DNA of 64,000 nt, from assembly GCA_022844045.1 (NCBI GenBank), contig JALHMM010000012.1:1-64000 (forward strand), written 5' to 3'. The position numbers and the translations under genes are program-made. Below are positions 18,272 through 25,608 of the stretch, piece by piece (the first letter of the stretch is position 1; the number at the start of each line of letters is the position of its first letter). The notes beneath the pieces were generated by a model. The model saw nothing but the letters and a program-made list of their open reading frames with translations. It did not search any database and was not told the DNA's origin. The DNA is from Reyranellaceae bacterium (lineage in GTDB: Bacteria; Pseudomonadota; Alphaproteobacteria; Reyranellales; Reyranellaceae).

Positions 18272-19132
18272 TCACCGCGCCACGAGGCGCGTGATCGCCG
18301 TCTTCAGGTCGACCGTGCCGCGCCGCTGTTCGCTGGCCGCGTCGCGCCCGACCCGGCCGTTGGCGATACCGTCGTACATGCCAAGCAGCGCGTCCGCCAC
18401 CTCGGCGGGAACGCCCTGCTCGGCGAGCAGCGCGGCGCGCGCCGGCGGCGGCACGAAGGCCGGCGTCACCGGGCGCTTCAAGACGTCGGCGAAGGCTGCC
18501 GCGACATCGGCGGGGCTCCAATCGCGTGGCCCGCTCAACTCGACCACCCGGCGCCCGGTTCCTGTCTCGCGCAGCAGCGCCGCCGCGGCGCGGCCGACAT
18601 CGATCGTGCTGACCATCGGGGTCGCATGCCCCGGCTCGATGAAGGTCGGCAGTACGCCCTGCGCGGTGACGGCCTCGGCGACCTCTCCCCAGGACTCCAC
18701 GAAGTAACCAGGACGCAGGAAGATGACGGCCGGCGCCGCGCCGTCGAGTAATGCCTCGATGCGGTTCAGCGTGGCGATGACGCCGGTGCCGGTGGCGTGC
18801 TGCGCGCCGATCGACGACAGAACCACTGCCCGCGGCAGGCCGGCGCGCCGCACCGCTGTGGCGAGCGCGGTGCCCACCTGTTGCGCGCGGGCGTAGGGAT
18901 CGCCCGACACCGGAGGCGGGTTGAGCAGCAATGCGCCCGTCGCGCCCGCCAAGGCGTCGGCCAGGGCCGCGGCATCGTCGATGCTTGCGATGGCTACCTC
19001 GGCACCGCGCGCGCGCCACGGTGCAGCTTGCTCCGGCCGGCGCAGCACGACGCGCACGGCCGCACCGTCTTCGATCAGGGCTCGCGCCGTCTCGCCGCCA
19101 GCCCGCCCGTTCGCTCCGAGCACCACGTACAT
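18272..19132 (-). CDS. NmrA-like NAD(P)-binding protein (atypical SDR)
   Basis: 286 residues with an N-terminal Rossmann motif VVLGANGRAGGETARAL, then the NmrA-type course: VLSSIGAQHATGTGVIATLNRIE, LRPGYFVESW, and VSTIDVGRAAAALL. These proteins lack the classical YxxxK site in part and act as quinone reductases or redox sensors. It is divergent from a LysR regulator, 72 bp apart, so it is the probable target of that regulator. Confidence 0.85.
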   Translation of the reverse strand: MYVVLGANGRAGGETARALIEDGAAVRVVLRRPEQAAPWRARGAEVAIASIDDAAALADALAGATGALLLNPPPVSGDPYARAQQVGTALATAVRRAGLPRAVVLSSIGAQHATGTGVIATLNRIEALLDGAAPAVIFLRPGYFVESWGEVAEAVTAQGVLPTFIEPGHATPMVSTIDVGRAAAALLRETGTGRRVVELSGPRDWSPADVAAAFADVLKRPVTPAFVPPPARAALLAEQGVPAEVADALLGMYDGIANGRVGRDAASEQRRGTVDLKTAITRLVAR

Positions 19133-19190
19133 GACCCGATCCTCCGTCGTCAGTTCGCTCGATGCGGTTACGAGTAGGCGTTGGACCTAT

Positions 19191-19207
19191 CATGCGTCTA
19201 ATGCATG
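19191..19207. promoter_or_regulatory. Candidate LysR box
   Basis: CATGC-N7-GCATG is a perfect palindrome with the T-N11-A spacing typical of LysR-type binding sites. It lies in the gap between the divergent NmrA-like and LysR genes and overlaps the most upstream LysR start codon, suggesting either autoregulation or that translation starts at ATG 19214 or 19223. Confidence 0.5.
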
Positions 19208-20152
19208 GTTTATATGGTCAACATGACAGAAGTGGATTTAAGGGGTGTCGACCTCAACCTGCTCGTGGCACTCGACGCGCTGATCGACGAGCGCAACGTC
19301 ACGCGCGCCGCCGGCAGGCTGCGCATGAGCCAGCCGGCGGCGAGCCGCGCGCTCGGGCGGCTGCGCGCGCTGTTCTCGGACGCGCTGCTGGTCGACGGCA
19401 AGGGCGGTTACATGCTGAGCGCGCGCGCCGAGGCGATGCGCCAGGCGCTGCGGCGCGCGCTGGCTGGCATCGGCGAGGTGCTGCAGGCGCCGGCGTTCGA
19501 CCCGGCGACGGCGCGGGGCCGCGTGCGCCTGCTGATGCCGGATCTGCTGGCCGCGACGCTCGTGCCGCACCTGCTGCTGCGCTTCGCGGCGGAGGCGCCC
19601 GGACTTGACGTCGACATCGCCGCACCGGGCGCCAACCCGATCGAGGCGCTGGAACGCGATGACGCCGACGCCATCGTCGGCGTCATCGACGAGGCGCCGG
19701 CGGGTATCCGTCGCCGCCGGCTATACCTGGACAGGCTGGTGACGCTGATGCGCGCAGGTCATCCCGCGACCGCCGGCCGGCTCACGCTCGCGCGTTTCCT
19801 GGCGCTGGAGCATATGACGGTGAGCGTCACCGGCGTCGGGCCGTCGGCGCTCGACGAGCTGCTGGCGCGACTGGGCCACGCGCGGCGCGTGAAGCTGCGC
19901 GTGCCCAATTTCTTCGCCGCGGTGGAGATCGCCGTCCGCTCCGACCTGGTGATGACGCTGCCCTCGAGCCTGACGCGGACCGAGTCGGCGAGAGGCCGCC
20001 TGGCGGTGCTACGGCCGCCGCTCGAGCTCGGCCGCTTCGCCATGAGCCTCGTCTGGCACGCCCGCCACCAGGACGCTCCGCGCCATGTCTGGCTGCGACG
20101 TGCCATCGTGGCGGCGGCGACGGCACCGGATCCCCCGCCGCGTGCGCGATGA
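19205..20152 (+). CDS. LysR family transcriptional regulator
   Basis: 315-residue LysR-type regulator: winged helix in the first 70 residues (DLNLLVALDALIDERNVTRAAGRLRMSQPAASRALGRLR) and an effector domain after it. The N terminus resembles the NodD/NahR-like branch. Start is uncertain: ATG 19205, 19214 and 19223 are all in frame with no good ribosome site, and a palindrome overlaps the first. It probably controls the divergent NmrA-like gene; the inducer is unknown. Confidence 0.88.
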   Translation: MVYMVNMTEVDLRGVDLNLLVALDALIDERNVTRAAGRLRMSQPAASRALGRLRALFSDALLVDGKGGYMLSARAEAMRQALRRALAGIGEVLQAPAFDPATARGRVRLLMPDLLAATLVPHLLLRFAAEAPGLDVDIAAPGANPIEALERDDADAIVGVIDEAPAGIRRRRLYLDRLVTLMRAGHPATAGRLTLARFLALEHMTVSVTGVGPSALDELLARLGHARRVKLRVPNFFAAVEIAVRSDLVMTLPSSLTRTESARGRLAVLRPPLELGRFAMSLVWHARHQDAPRHVWLRRAIVAAATAPDPPPRAR

Positions 20153-20188
20153 CGCACCGCCGGTTCGCTCTCTCGAAGGGCAGAGAGC

Positions 20189-20440
20189 TCAGCCGACGAC
20201 CGGGCCGTCGCGCGAGGCCGGTGGCTTGGCCTTACGCCAGAAGAAGAACGCCAGCATCCAGTCGACGGTGGCGATGGCCGGGAACAGCACCCACGCCAGA
20301 TCGATGCCCGGCGCGATCTCCGCGATCTTGATGCCGAGGTGGAAGAGCAGCAGCGGCATTGCGACGCCGACTACAACGCCGCCTGCCGCCAGGGCGAAGG
20401 CGACAAGGCGCAAGCCGGCGGGGCTGATCTCGCGCGGCAC
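20189..20440 (-). CDS. Small two-helix membrane protein
   Basis: A short frame of 83 residues beginning at GTG 20440, five bases after the GMC oxidoreductase stop. It has two hydrophobic helices (LRLVAFALAAGGVVVGVAMPLLLF and AWVLFPAIATVDWMLAFFF) followed by a basic tail with WRKAKPPASR. The spacing suggests translational coupling to the oxidoreductase. I know no family for it. Confidence 0.6.
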   Translation of the reverse strand: MPREISPAGLRLVAFALAAGGVVVGVAMPLLLFHLGIKIAEIAPGIDLAWVLFPAIATVDWMLAFFFWRKAKPPASRDGPVVG

Positions 20441-20445
20441 GGCGA

Positions 20446-22035
20446 TCAGGCGGCCCTGCGGATCATGTCGCTGACGCGCTCGGCGATCATGATGGTGGGC
20501 GCGTTGGTGTTGCCGCCGATCAGCGTCGGCATCACCGAGGCGTCGACAACGCGCAGATCCTTTACGCCGCGGACACGCAGCTCGTTGTCGACCACCGCGG
20601 TGGGATCGTTGTCGGGGCCCATCTTGCAGGTGCCCACGGGGTGATAGATCGTCTCGCAGCGCGCGCGAATCCACTCGGCGATCTCGGCGTCGCTCTTGCG
20701 TGAGGCGCTGGGCTCCATCTCCTCGCCGCGATAGGGATCCATGGCCTTCTGCGCGAAAATCTCGCGCGCCATGTGCGTGCCCTTGACCAGCACGTCGAGG
20801 TCGCGCCGCTCGGCGAGATAGTTCGCGTCGATCGCCGGATGGTCGAGCGGATCGGGACTCTTCAGCCTGATGGTGCCGCGACTCTCGGGGCGCAGCAGGC
20901 ACATGTGCAGGGTCATGCCGTTGGTCTTCATCTTGGTCTTGCCGTGGTCGATCACGAAGGCCGGGATGAAGTGCAGCTGCACGTCGGGCGCCGCCAGCCC
21001 CTCCGTGGTGCGCAGGAAGCCGCCGGTCTCGGCGATGCACGAGGTGCCGGGGCCGGTCTTGGCAAAGAGATACTTGGCGAGCGTCACCAGCTCGTTGGCG
21101 GTGTCGTAAGTGTCGCGTGTCCTGCAGTGATAGAGCGTGGCGGCGTCGATGTGGTCCTGCAGATTGCCGCCGACGCCCGGCACGTCGGCCACGACGTCGA
21201 TGTGATGGGCGCGCAGGTGATCCGCCGGGCCGATGCCCGACAGCATCAGTGTCTGTGGCGAGTTGATCGCGCCGCCGCTCAGGATCACCTCGCGGCTGGC
21301 ATAGGCCGCCTTGTCGATGCCATCGTGGCGATAGGCGACGCCCACGGCCTTGCCGTTCTCGACCAGCACCTTCGCCGTCATCGCCTCGGTCTGCACGGTG
21401 ACATTGCCGCGCGCCATCGCCGGGCGCAGGTAGCCGACGGCGGTGCTGAAGCGTTTGCCGCCCTTCTGCGTCACCTGATAGTAGCCCACGCCGTCCTGCT
21501 CGGCGCCGTTGAAGTCCCTGACGCGTTTGTGGCCGGCCTGTTCGCAGGCGGCGAGGAAGGCGTCGTTGATCTTCGCCGGGCTGCGCTGGTCGGCGACGTT
21601 GAGCGGCCCGCCGCTGCCATGGAATTCGTCGGCGCCGCGCTCGTTGTTCTGCGCGCGCTTGAAGTAGGGCAGCACATCCGAGTAGCTCCAGCCCGCGTTG
21701 CCGAGCTGGCGCCAGTGATCGTAGTCCCAGGCGTGGCCGCGGATGTAGAGCATGGCGTTGATCGACGACGATCCACCCAGCGTCTTGCCGCGCGGCCAGT
21801 ACATTTTCCTGTTGTGGCAGTGCGTCTGGGGCGTCGTTTCGTAGCCCCAGTTGAACAGGCCCTTGCCGGCGAGGTTCACGACGCCCGCCGGCATATGAAT
21901 GAACATGTGATTGTCGGGCTTGCCGGCCTCGAGCACGAGGATCTTGACCTGGGGATCCTCGCCTAGCCGATAGGCCAGGGTGCTGCCGGCAGAGCCAGCG
22001 CCGACGATGATGTAGTCGAATTCGTTGGTCGCCAT
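20446..22035 (-). CDS. GMC family oxidoreductase (choline/alcohol dehydrogenase-like)
   Basis: FAD-dependent dehydrogenase of 529 residues. N-terminal FAD motif IIVGAGSAGSTLAYRL, the GMC signature GKTLGGSSSINAMLYIRG, and the C-terminal active site HPVGTCKMGPDNDPTAVV with catalytic His, then NTNAPTIMIAERVSDMI. It looks like BetA and related alcohol dehydrogenases, oxidising a primary alcohol. No betaine genes adjoin, so a general alcohol dehydrogenase is more likely. A small membrane protein follows at once and a broken SRPBCC gene precedes it. Confidence 0.9.
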   Translation of the reverse strand: MATNEFDYIIVGAGSAGSTLAYRLGEDPQVKILVLEAGKPDNHMFIHMPAGVVNLAGKGLFNWGYETTPQTHCHNRKMYWPRGKTLGGSSSINAMLYIRGHAWDYDHWRQLGNAGWSYSDVLPYFKRAQNNERGADEFHGSGGPLNVADQRSPAKINDAFLAACEQAGHKRVRDFNGAEQDGVGYYQVTQKGGKRFSTAVGYLRPAMARGNVTVQTEAMTAKVLVENGKAVGVAYRHDGIDKAAYASREVILSGGAINSPQTLMLSGIGPADHLRAHHIDVVADVPGVGGNLQDHIDAATLYHCRTRDTYDTANELVTLAKYLFAKTGPGTSCIAETGGFLRTTEGLAAPDVQLHFIPAFVIDHGKTKMKTNGMTLHMCLLRPESRGTIRLKSPDPLDHPAIDANYLAERRDLDVLVKGTHMAREIFAQKAMDPYRGEEMEPSASRKSDAEIAEWIRARCETIYHPVGTCKMGPDNDPTAVVDNELRVRGVKDLRVVDASVMPTLIGGNTNAPTIMIAERVSDMIRRAA

Positions 22036-22095
22036 CGCCCTGTCTCCCGTTCTCTCTTTGCCGCGATGGTGGAACGCGCCGCGCGCGCGAGCAAG

Positions 22096-22540
22096 TCAGT
22101 TCGGTTTGCGCGGGTAGCCCTTCCGCTCGAGGTCGGCCACGTCTTCGCCAAATGCTTTGTCGATGGTGTTGTAGACGGCGCGGCGGAACAGCGGCTTGAG
22201 CAGCTTCTTGATGCCGCTGACCTGCAGATCGCCGCGGAAATGCACGGTGGTGCCGCCCTTGCCGTCATCGACGAAGCGCTGGGTTAAGCGCTGCCAACAG
22301 TGGCGCCCGAAACCACGTCGCCGGTCAGGCTGTCGTCGGCGTTGCGTGTCAGCACGACCTCGTCGACCGGCATCATGCCGAGCAGGCGCGCGGCCTGGCG
22401 GAACTTGCAGACCGTGCCGTCGTCGGAGTGGATGGTGAAGACGATGCCCTTGTGCACGGCGTGCGACGCGTTGTGGCGTATGTCACCGAACTGTGCGCCG
22501 ACCTCCCGGGGCGGCCGCGTGATGCGGCCCTTTCGGTCAT
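22096..22540 (-). pseudogene. SRPBCC (START-like) family gene with two frameshifts
   Basis: Reading from ATG 22540 (GGAGG upstream), the frame must change twice to recover one SRPBCC-like protein of about 148 residues. The pieces are MTERAA, then ITRPPREVGAQFGDIRHNAS through TGDVVSGATVG, then QRLTQRFVDDGKGG through GIKKLLKPLFRRAVYNTIDKAF to RKGYPRKPN and TGA at 22098. Each change needs one missing base, near 22520 (a G/C-rich run) and near 22295. Without correction the second frame stops at TAA (22284-22286). Either a true pseudogene or two assembly indels; it lies between the GMC gene and a PGPGW-like gene. Confidence 0.75.
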
Positions 22541-22595
22541 GGCGGCGTCCTCCGTGGTGGCGGCGGTAGGCACGGAGCAGAGGGCGCGGATGCAC

Positions 22596-22913
22596 TTACT
22601 TCCGCGGATCGGTCAAGTCGTCGAGTGTGCGGGCGAAGCGCGGCGCCCAGCGACTCTCGCAGGCCGCCTTGACCTGGCGCGACAGCCACGGCCAGCGACG
22701 ACGACCCGCCGTGATCCAGCGTCGGCCGCTTTCGAACTCGGTCGCCAACAGGTACAGGGCCGGCACCAGGAACAGCCAGCCGGGGATGATCGGCAGGAAC
22801 CCGCCCAGGGTCGCCAGCAGCAGACAGACGATGATCGCGACGATCACCGCAACTTTGCGCAGGATGTTGGTACGGGGTTGGTCGGAAGCAGGCGGCGGCG
22901 GCATAACCGCCAT
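22596..22913 (-). CDS. PGPGW-family transmembrane protein
   Basis: Small inner-membrane protein, 105 residues from ATG 22913, with the motif FLPIIPGWLFLVPALYLLATEF that typifies the PGPGW family. It has two close hydrophobic helices flanked by basic residues. Function unknown in the family. It is divergent from the MerR regulator, with two operator-like sites in between, so it may belong to that regulon. Confidence 0.7.
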   Translation of the reverse strand: MAVMPPPPASDQPRTNILRKVAVIVAIIVCLLLATLGGFLPIIPGWLFLVPALYLLATEFESGRRWITAGRRRWPWLSRQVKAACESRWAPRFARTLDDLTDPRK

Positions 22914-22959
22914 GTAGTGATCCTGTCGGGCAAGTGCATGGTCGCGCAGCGTTTTTCTC

Positions 22960-22998
22960 TTGACGTTTACGTAAGGCTCCATTGACGTTTACGTAAAC
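22960..22998. promoter_or_regulatory. Two direct operator copies, TTGACGTTTACGTAA (LiuR-like)
   Basis: TTGACGTTTACGTAA occurs at 22960-22974 and again, extended to AAC, at 22982-22998. The copies start 22 bp apart, about two helical turns. Both contain the partial dyad GTTTACGTAAAC typical of MerR-type LiuR sites in proteobacteria as I recall them. They lie between the PGPGW-like gene and the MerR gene, whose product is the likely binder. Confidence 0.7.
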
Positions 22999-23016
22999 GG
23001 CATGTAGCTTCGCGCC

Positions 23017-23463
23017 ATGACAGCGACGCCGATGATCGACTCCACGCGCCCCGCGACCAAGGCTGCGCCGGCCCAGACCTGGACCATCGCCGAGCTGGCG
23101 CGCGAGTACAACGTCACGCCGCGCGCCATCCGCTTCTACGAGGACGAGGGGCTGCTGTCGCCGACGCGTCAGGGCATGTCGCGCATCTACAGCCAGGGCG
23201 ACCGCTGGCGGCTGGGCTGGATCCTGCGCGGCAAGCGGCTGGGCTTCAGCCTGGCGGAGATCAAGGAGTTGATGGACCTCTATCACGCCGACCGCTCGGG
23301 CGTGCAGCAGCTGCGCGCCATCGTGCGCAAGAGCCGCGAGCATGTCGGTGAGTTGGAGGCCAAGCTGCGCGATCTGCGTACGCAGATCGCGGAGTTCCGC
23401 GAGGTCGAGGGCCACGCCGCGCAGTTGCTGCGCGACAAGGGTGCCGATCCGGAATCCGAGTAG
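23017..23463 (+). CDS. MerR family regulator, LiuR-like
   Basis: 148 residues: N-terminal winged helix (TWTIAELAREYNVTPRAIRFYEDEGLLSPTRQG) and a long dimerising helix in the C-terminal half. The pattern RGKRLGFSLAEIKELMDLYHADRSGVQQL is that of LiuR-type regulators of branched-chain acyl-CoA and fatty acid catabolism. It lies 33 bp before an acyl-CoA dehydrogenase gene on the same strand and behind two probable binding sites, so it likely represses its own operon until an acyl-CoA accumulates. Confidence 0.85.
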   Translation: MTATPMIDSTRPATKAAPAQTWTIAELAREYNVTPRAIRFYEDEGLLSPTRQGMSRIYSQGDRWRLGWILRGKRLGFSLAEIKELMDLYHADRSGVQQLRAIVRKSREHVGELEAKLRDLRTQIAEFREVEGHAAQLLRDKGADPESE

Positions 23464-23496
23464 ACTGAAGCAAAGCCGCTCCAAGGGAGAGAATCC

Positions 23497-25284
23497 ATGG
23501 CGACCTACAAGGTACCGCTGAAGGACATGCGCTTCGTGCTCAACGAGGTGATCGACGTCGCGCGTGTGTCGGCGCTGCCGGGATACGCCGATGCGACGCC
23601 CGACCTGATCGACGCCATCCTCGAGGAAGGCGCCAAGCTCTGCGAGAACGTGCTGTTCCCGCTCAACCGCAGCGGCGACGAGGAAGGCTGCCACTACGAG
23701 AACGGCGTGGTGCGCACGCCCAAGGGCTTCAAGGAAGCCTACAAGCAGTTCGTCGAGGGTGGCTGGACCAACGTCACCACCGACCCGCGGTACGGCGGCC
23801 AGGGCTTGCCGGCGACGGTAGGCTTCGTGATGCAGGAGATGATCACCTCGTCGAACCTGTCTTTCGGCATGTACCCCGGCCTGTCGCACGGCGCCTACGA
23901 GGCGCTGCACGCGCACGCCAACGAGACGATCAAGCAGACCTATCTGCCGAAACTGGGCGAGGGCGTGTGGTCGGGCACGATGTGCCTCACCGAACCGCAT
24001 TGCGGCACCGATCTCGGCATGCTGCGCACCAAGGCCGAGCCGCGCTCCGACGGCAGCTACGCGATCAGCGGCACCAAGATCTTCATCAGCGCCGGCGAGC
24101 ACGACCTGACGGAGAACATCATCCATCTCGTGCTGGCGCGCCTGCCGGACGCGCCCGGCGGCACCAAGGGCATCAGCCTGTTCGTCGTGCCGAAATTCCT
24201 GCCGACGGCGGACGGCAAGCCAGGCGAGCGCAACGGCATCCGCTGCGGCGCGATCGAGCACAAGATGGGCATCAAGGCCTCGTCGACCTGCGTGATGAAT
24301 CTCGACGGCGCGCGGGGATGGATGGTGGGTGAGGCCAACAAGGGCCTCAACGCGATGTTCGTGATGATGAACGCCGCGCGGCTTGGCGTCGCCATGCAGG
24401 GCCTCGGTATCGCCGAGACCGCCTATCAGAGCGCCGCGAGCTACGCCAAGGAGCGCATCCAGGGTCGCTCGCTGACGGGCCCGAAGAACGCCAATGGCCC
24501 GGCCGACCCGATCATCGTGCACCCCGACGTGCGGCGCATGCTGCTGATCCAGAAGTCGTTCGCCGAGGGCGCGCGCGCCATGGCCTATTGGATCGGCTCA
24601 CTGATCGACGTCGCGCGTCGCCACGAAAGCCAGGAGGAGCGCGAGAAAGCCGACGATCTGATCCAGATCCTCACGCCGATCGCCAAAGCCTACTTCACCG
24701 ACATGGGATTCGAGTCGGCGAACCTCGCGATCCAGACCTATGGCGGCCACGGCTTCATCCGCGAGCACGGCGTCGAGCAGCTGGCGCGCGACGCGCGCAT
24801 CACGATGCTCTACGAAGGCGCCAACGGTGTGCAGGCGCTCGACCTCGTCGGCCGCAAGCTGGCGATGAAAGGCGGTCGGCCGGCGCAGCGTCTGCTGGGT
24901 GAGATCAACGGCTTCATCGCCGCCAACAAGGGCGATGCGGCGATGGCCGAGTTCGTCGAGCCGCTCGAGAAAGCGATCGGCCGCGTGCAGGACGCGGCGC
25001 TGTGGCTGATGCAGAACGGCATGAAGAACCCCGACGAGGCCGGCGGTGCCGCCACCGACTTCCTGCGTCTGATGGGACTGAGCGCGATGGCGTATATGTG
25101 GGCGCGCATCGCCAAGGCGGCGCAGGCTGGCCTGGCGAAGGGCACCGACAACGACTTCTACAACACCAAGCTCGCGACCGGTCGCTTCTTCGTGCAGCGC
25201 GTGCTGCCGCAGACCACGTCGCTGTCGCACCAGATCAAGGCTGGCGCCTCGACCCTGATGGCGCTCGACGCCGCGGCGTTCTGA
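23497..25284 (+). CDS. Acyl-CoA dehydrogenase, long DmdC-like type
   Basis: FAD enzyme of 595 residues that introduces the alpha-beta double bond into an acyl-CoA. It has the extended form with N-terminal cap, middle beta-domain (CLTEPHCGTDLGMLRTKA), C-terminal helical domain and an extra C-terminal segment of about 120 residues. The catalytic Glu is in MLYEGANGVQALDLVGRKL. This build is that of 3-methylmercaptopropionyl-CoA dehydrogenase (DmdC) and its many fatty acyl-CoA relatives; chain specificity is not decidable. It is preceded by AAGGGAGAGAATCC and follows the MerR gene. A homologue lies at 52681-54486. Confidence 0.9.
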   Translation: MATYKVPLKDMRFVLNEVIDVARVSALPGYADATPDLIDAILEEGAKLCENVLFPLNRSGDEEGCHYENGVVRTPKGFKEAYKQFVEGGWTNVTTDPRYGGQGLPATVGFVMQEMITSSNLSFGMYPGLSHGAYEALHAHANETIKQTYLPKLGEGVWSGTMCLTEPHCGTDLGMLRTKAEPRSDGSYAISGTKIFISAGEHDLTENIIHLVLARLPDAPGGTKGISLFVVPKFLPTADGKPGERNGIRCGAIEHKMGIKASSTCVMNLDGARGWMVGEANKGLNAMFVMMNAARLGVAMQGLGIAETAYQSAASYAKERIQGRSLTGPKNANGPADPIIVHPDVRRMLLIQKSFAEGARAMAYWIGSLIDVARRHESQEEREKADDLIQILTPIAKAYFTDMGFESANLAIQTYGGHGFIREHGVEQLARDARITMLYEGANGVQALDLVGRKLAMKGGRPAQRLLGEINGFIAANKGDAAMAEFVEPLEKAIGRVQDAALWLMQNGMKNPDEAGGAATDFLRLMGLSAMAYMWARIAKAAQAGLAKGTDNDFYNTKLATGRFFVQRVLPQTTSLSHQIKAGASTLMALDAAAF

Positions 25285-25294
25285 GTCGCCATCG

Positions 25295-25324
25295 CACACT
25301 TTCTCCCTTCGTGGTGAAAGTGTG
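25295..25324 (+). terminator. Hairpin after the acyl-CoA dehydrogenase gene
   Basis: CACACTTTC (25295-25303) pairs perfectly with GAAAGTGTG (25316-25324), ten bases after the stop codon. The run TTTTT comes only 12 bases later, so termination is probable but not typical. Confidence 0.5.
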
Positions 25325-25470
25325 GGCGCAGTCAGTTTTTGCCGCGCGTCGAATGCACGTATCGCAGTGATGTTCCGGCGCGAGTCGGTTTCCTGCTTTC
25401 CTCACGCCTCGATTGCGGCATTGACGACTTAATCACATCGACGATCGCCGAGGCTGTGCGATGGTTGGCG

Positions 25471-25591
25471 TCGAGATGTGCTCCCCCAAGCGTGCATCTC
25501 TCCTGATCAGGGTCGCATTCCCCCAACCCCCGCGACCCTGTTTTGCTCGAATGAGCGGCCGGTCATCTCTGATGACCGGCTTTCTTCTTTT
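25471..25591 (+). ncRNA. Candidate small RNA with three hairpins and C-rich loops
   Basis: The gap 25285-25608 has no good reading frame but shows three hairpins in a row. First: GAGATGTGC/GTGCATCTC (25473-25481 with 25492-25500), loop TCCCCCAAGC. Second: CAGGGTCGC/GCGACCCTG (25508-25516 with 25532-25540), loop ATTCCCCCAACCCCC. Third: GCCGGTCATC/GATGACCGGC (25558-25567 with 25571-25580), followed by TTTCTTCTTTT, a standard terminator. A TTGACG at 25421-25426 could be a -35 element. Loops carrying the shared TTCCCCCAA-like sequence resemble sRNAs that bind ribosome sites, such as the alphaproteobacterial CcsR/alpha-r14 group. No expression data are available here. Confidence 0.5.
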
Positions 25592-25608
25592 CAAGCCCCG
25601 TGTTCTTT

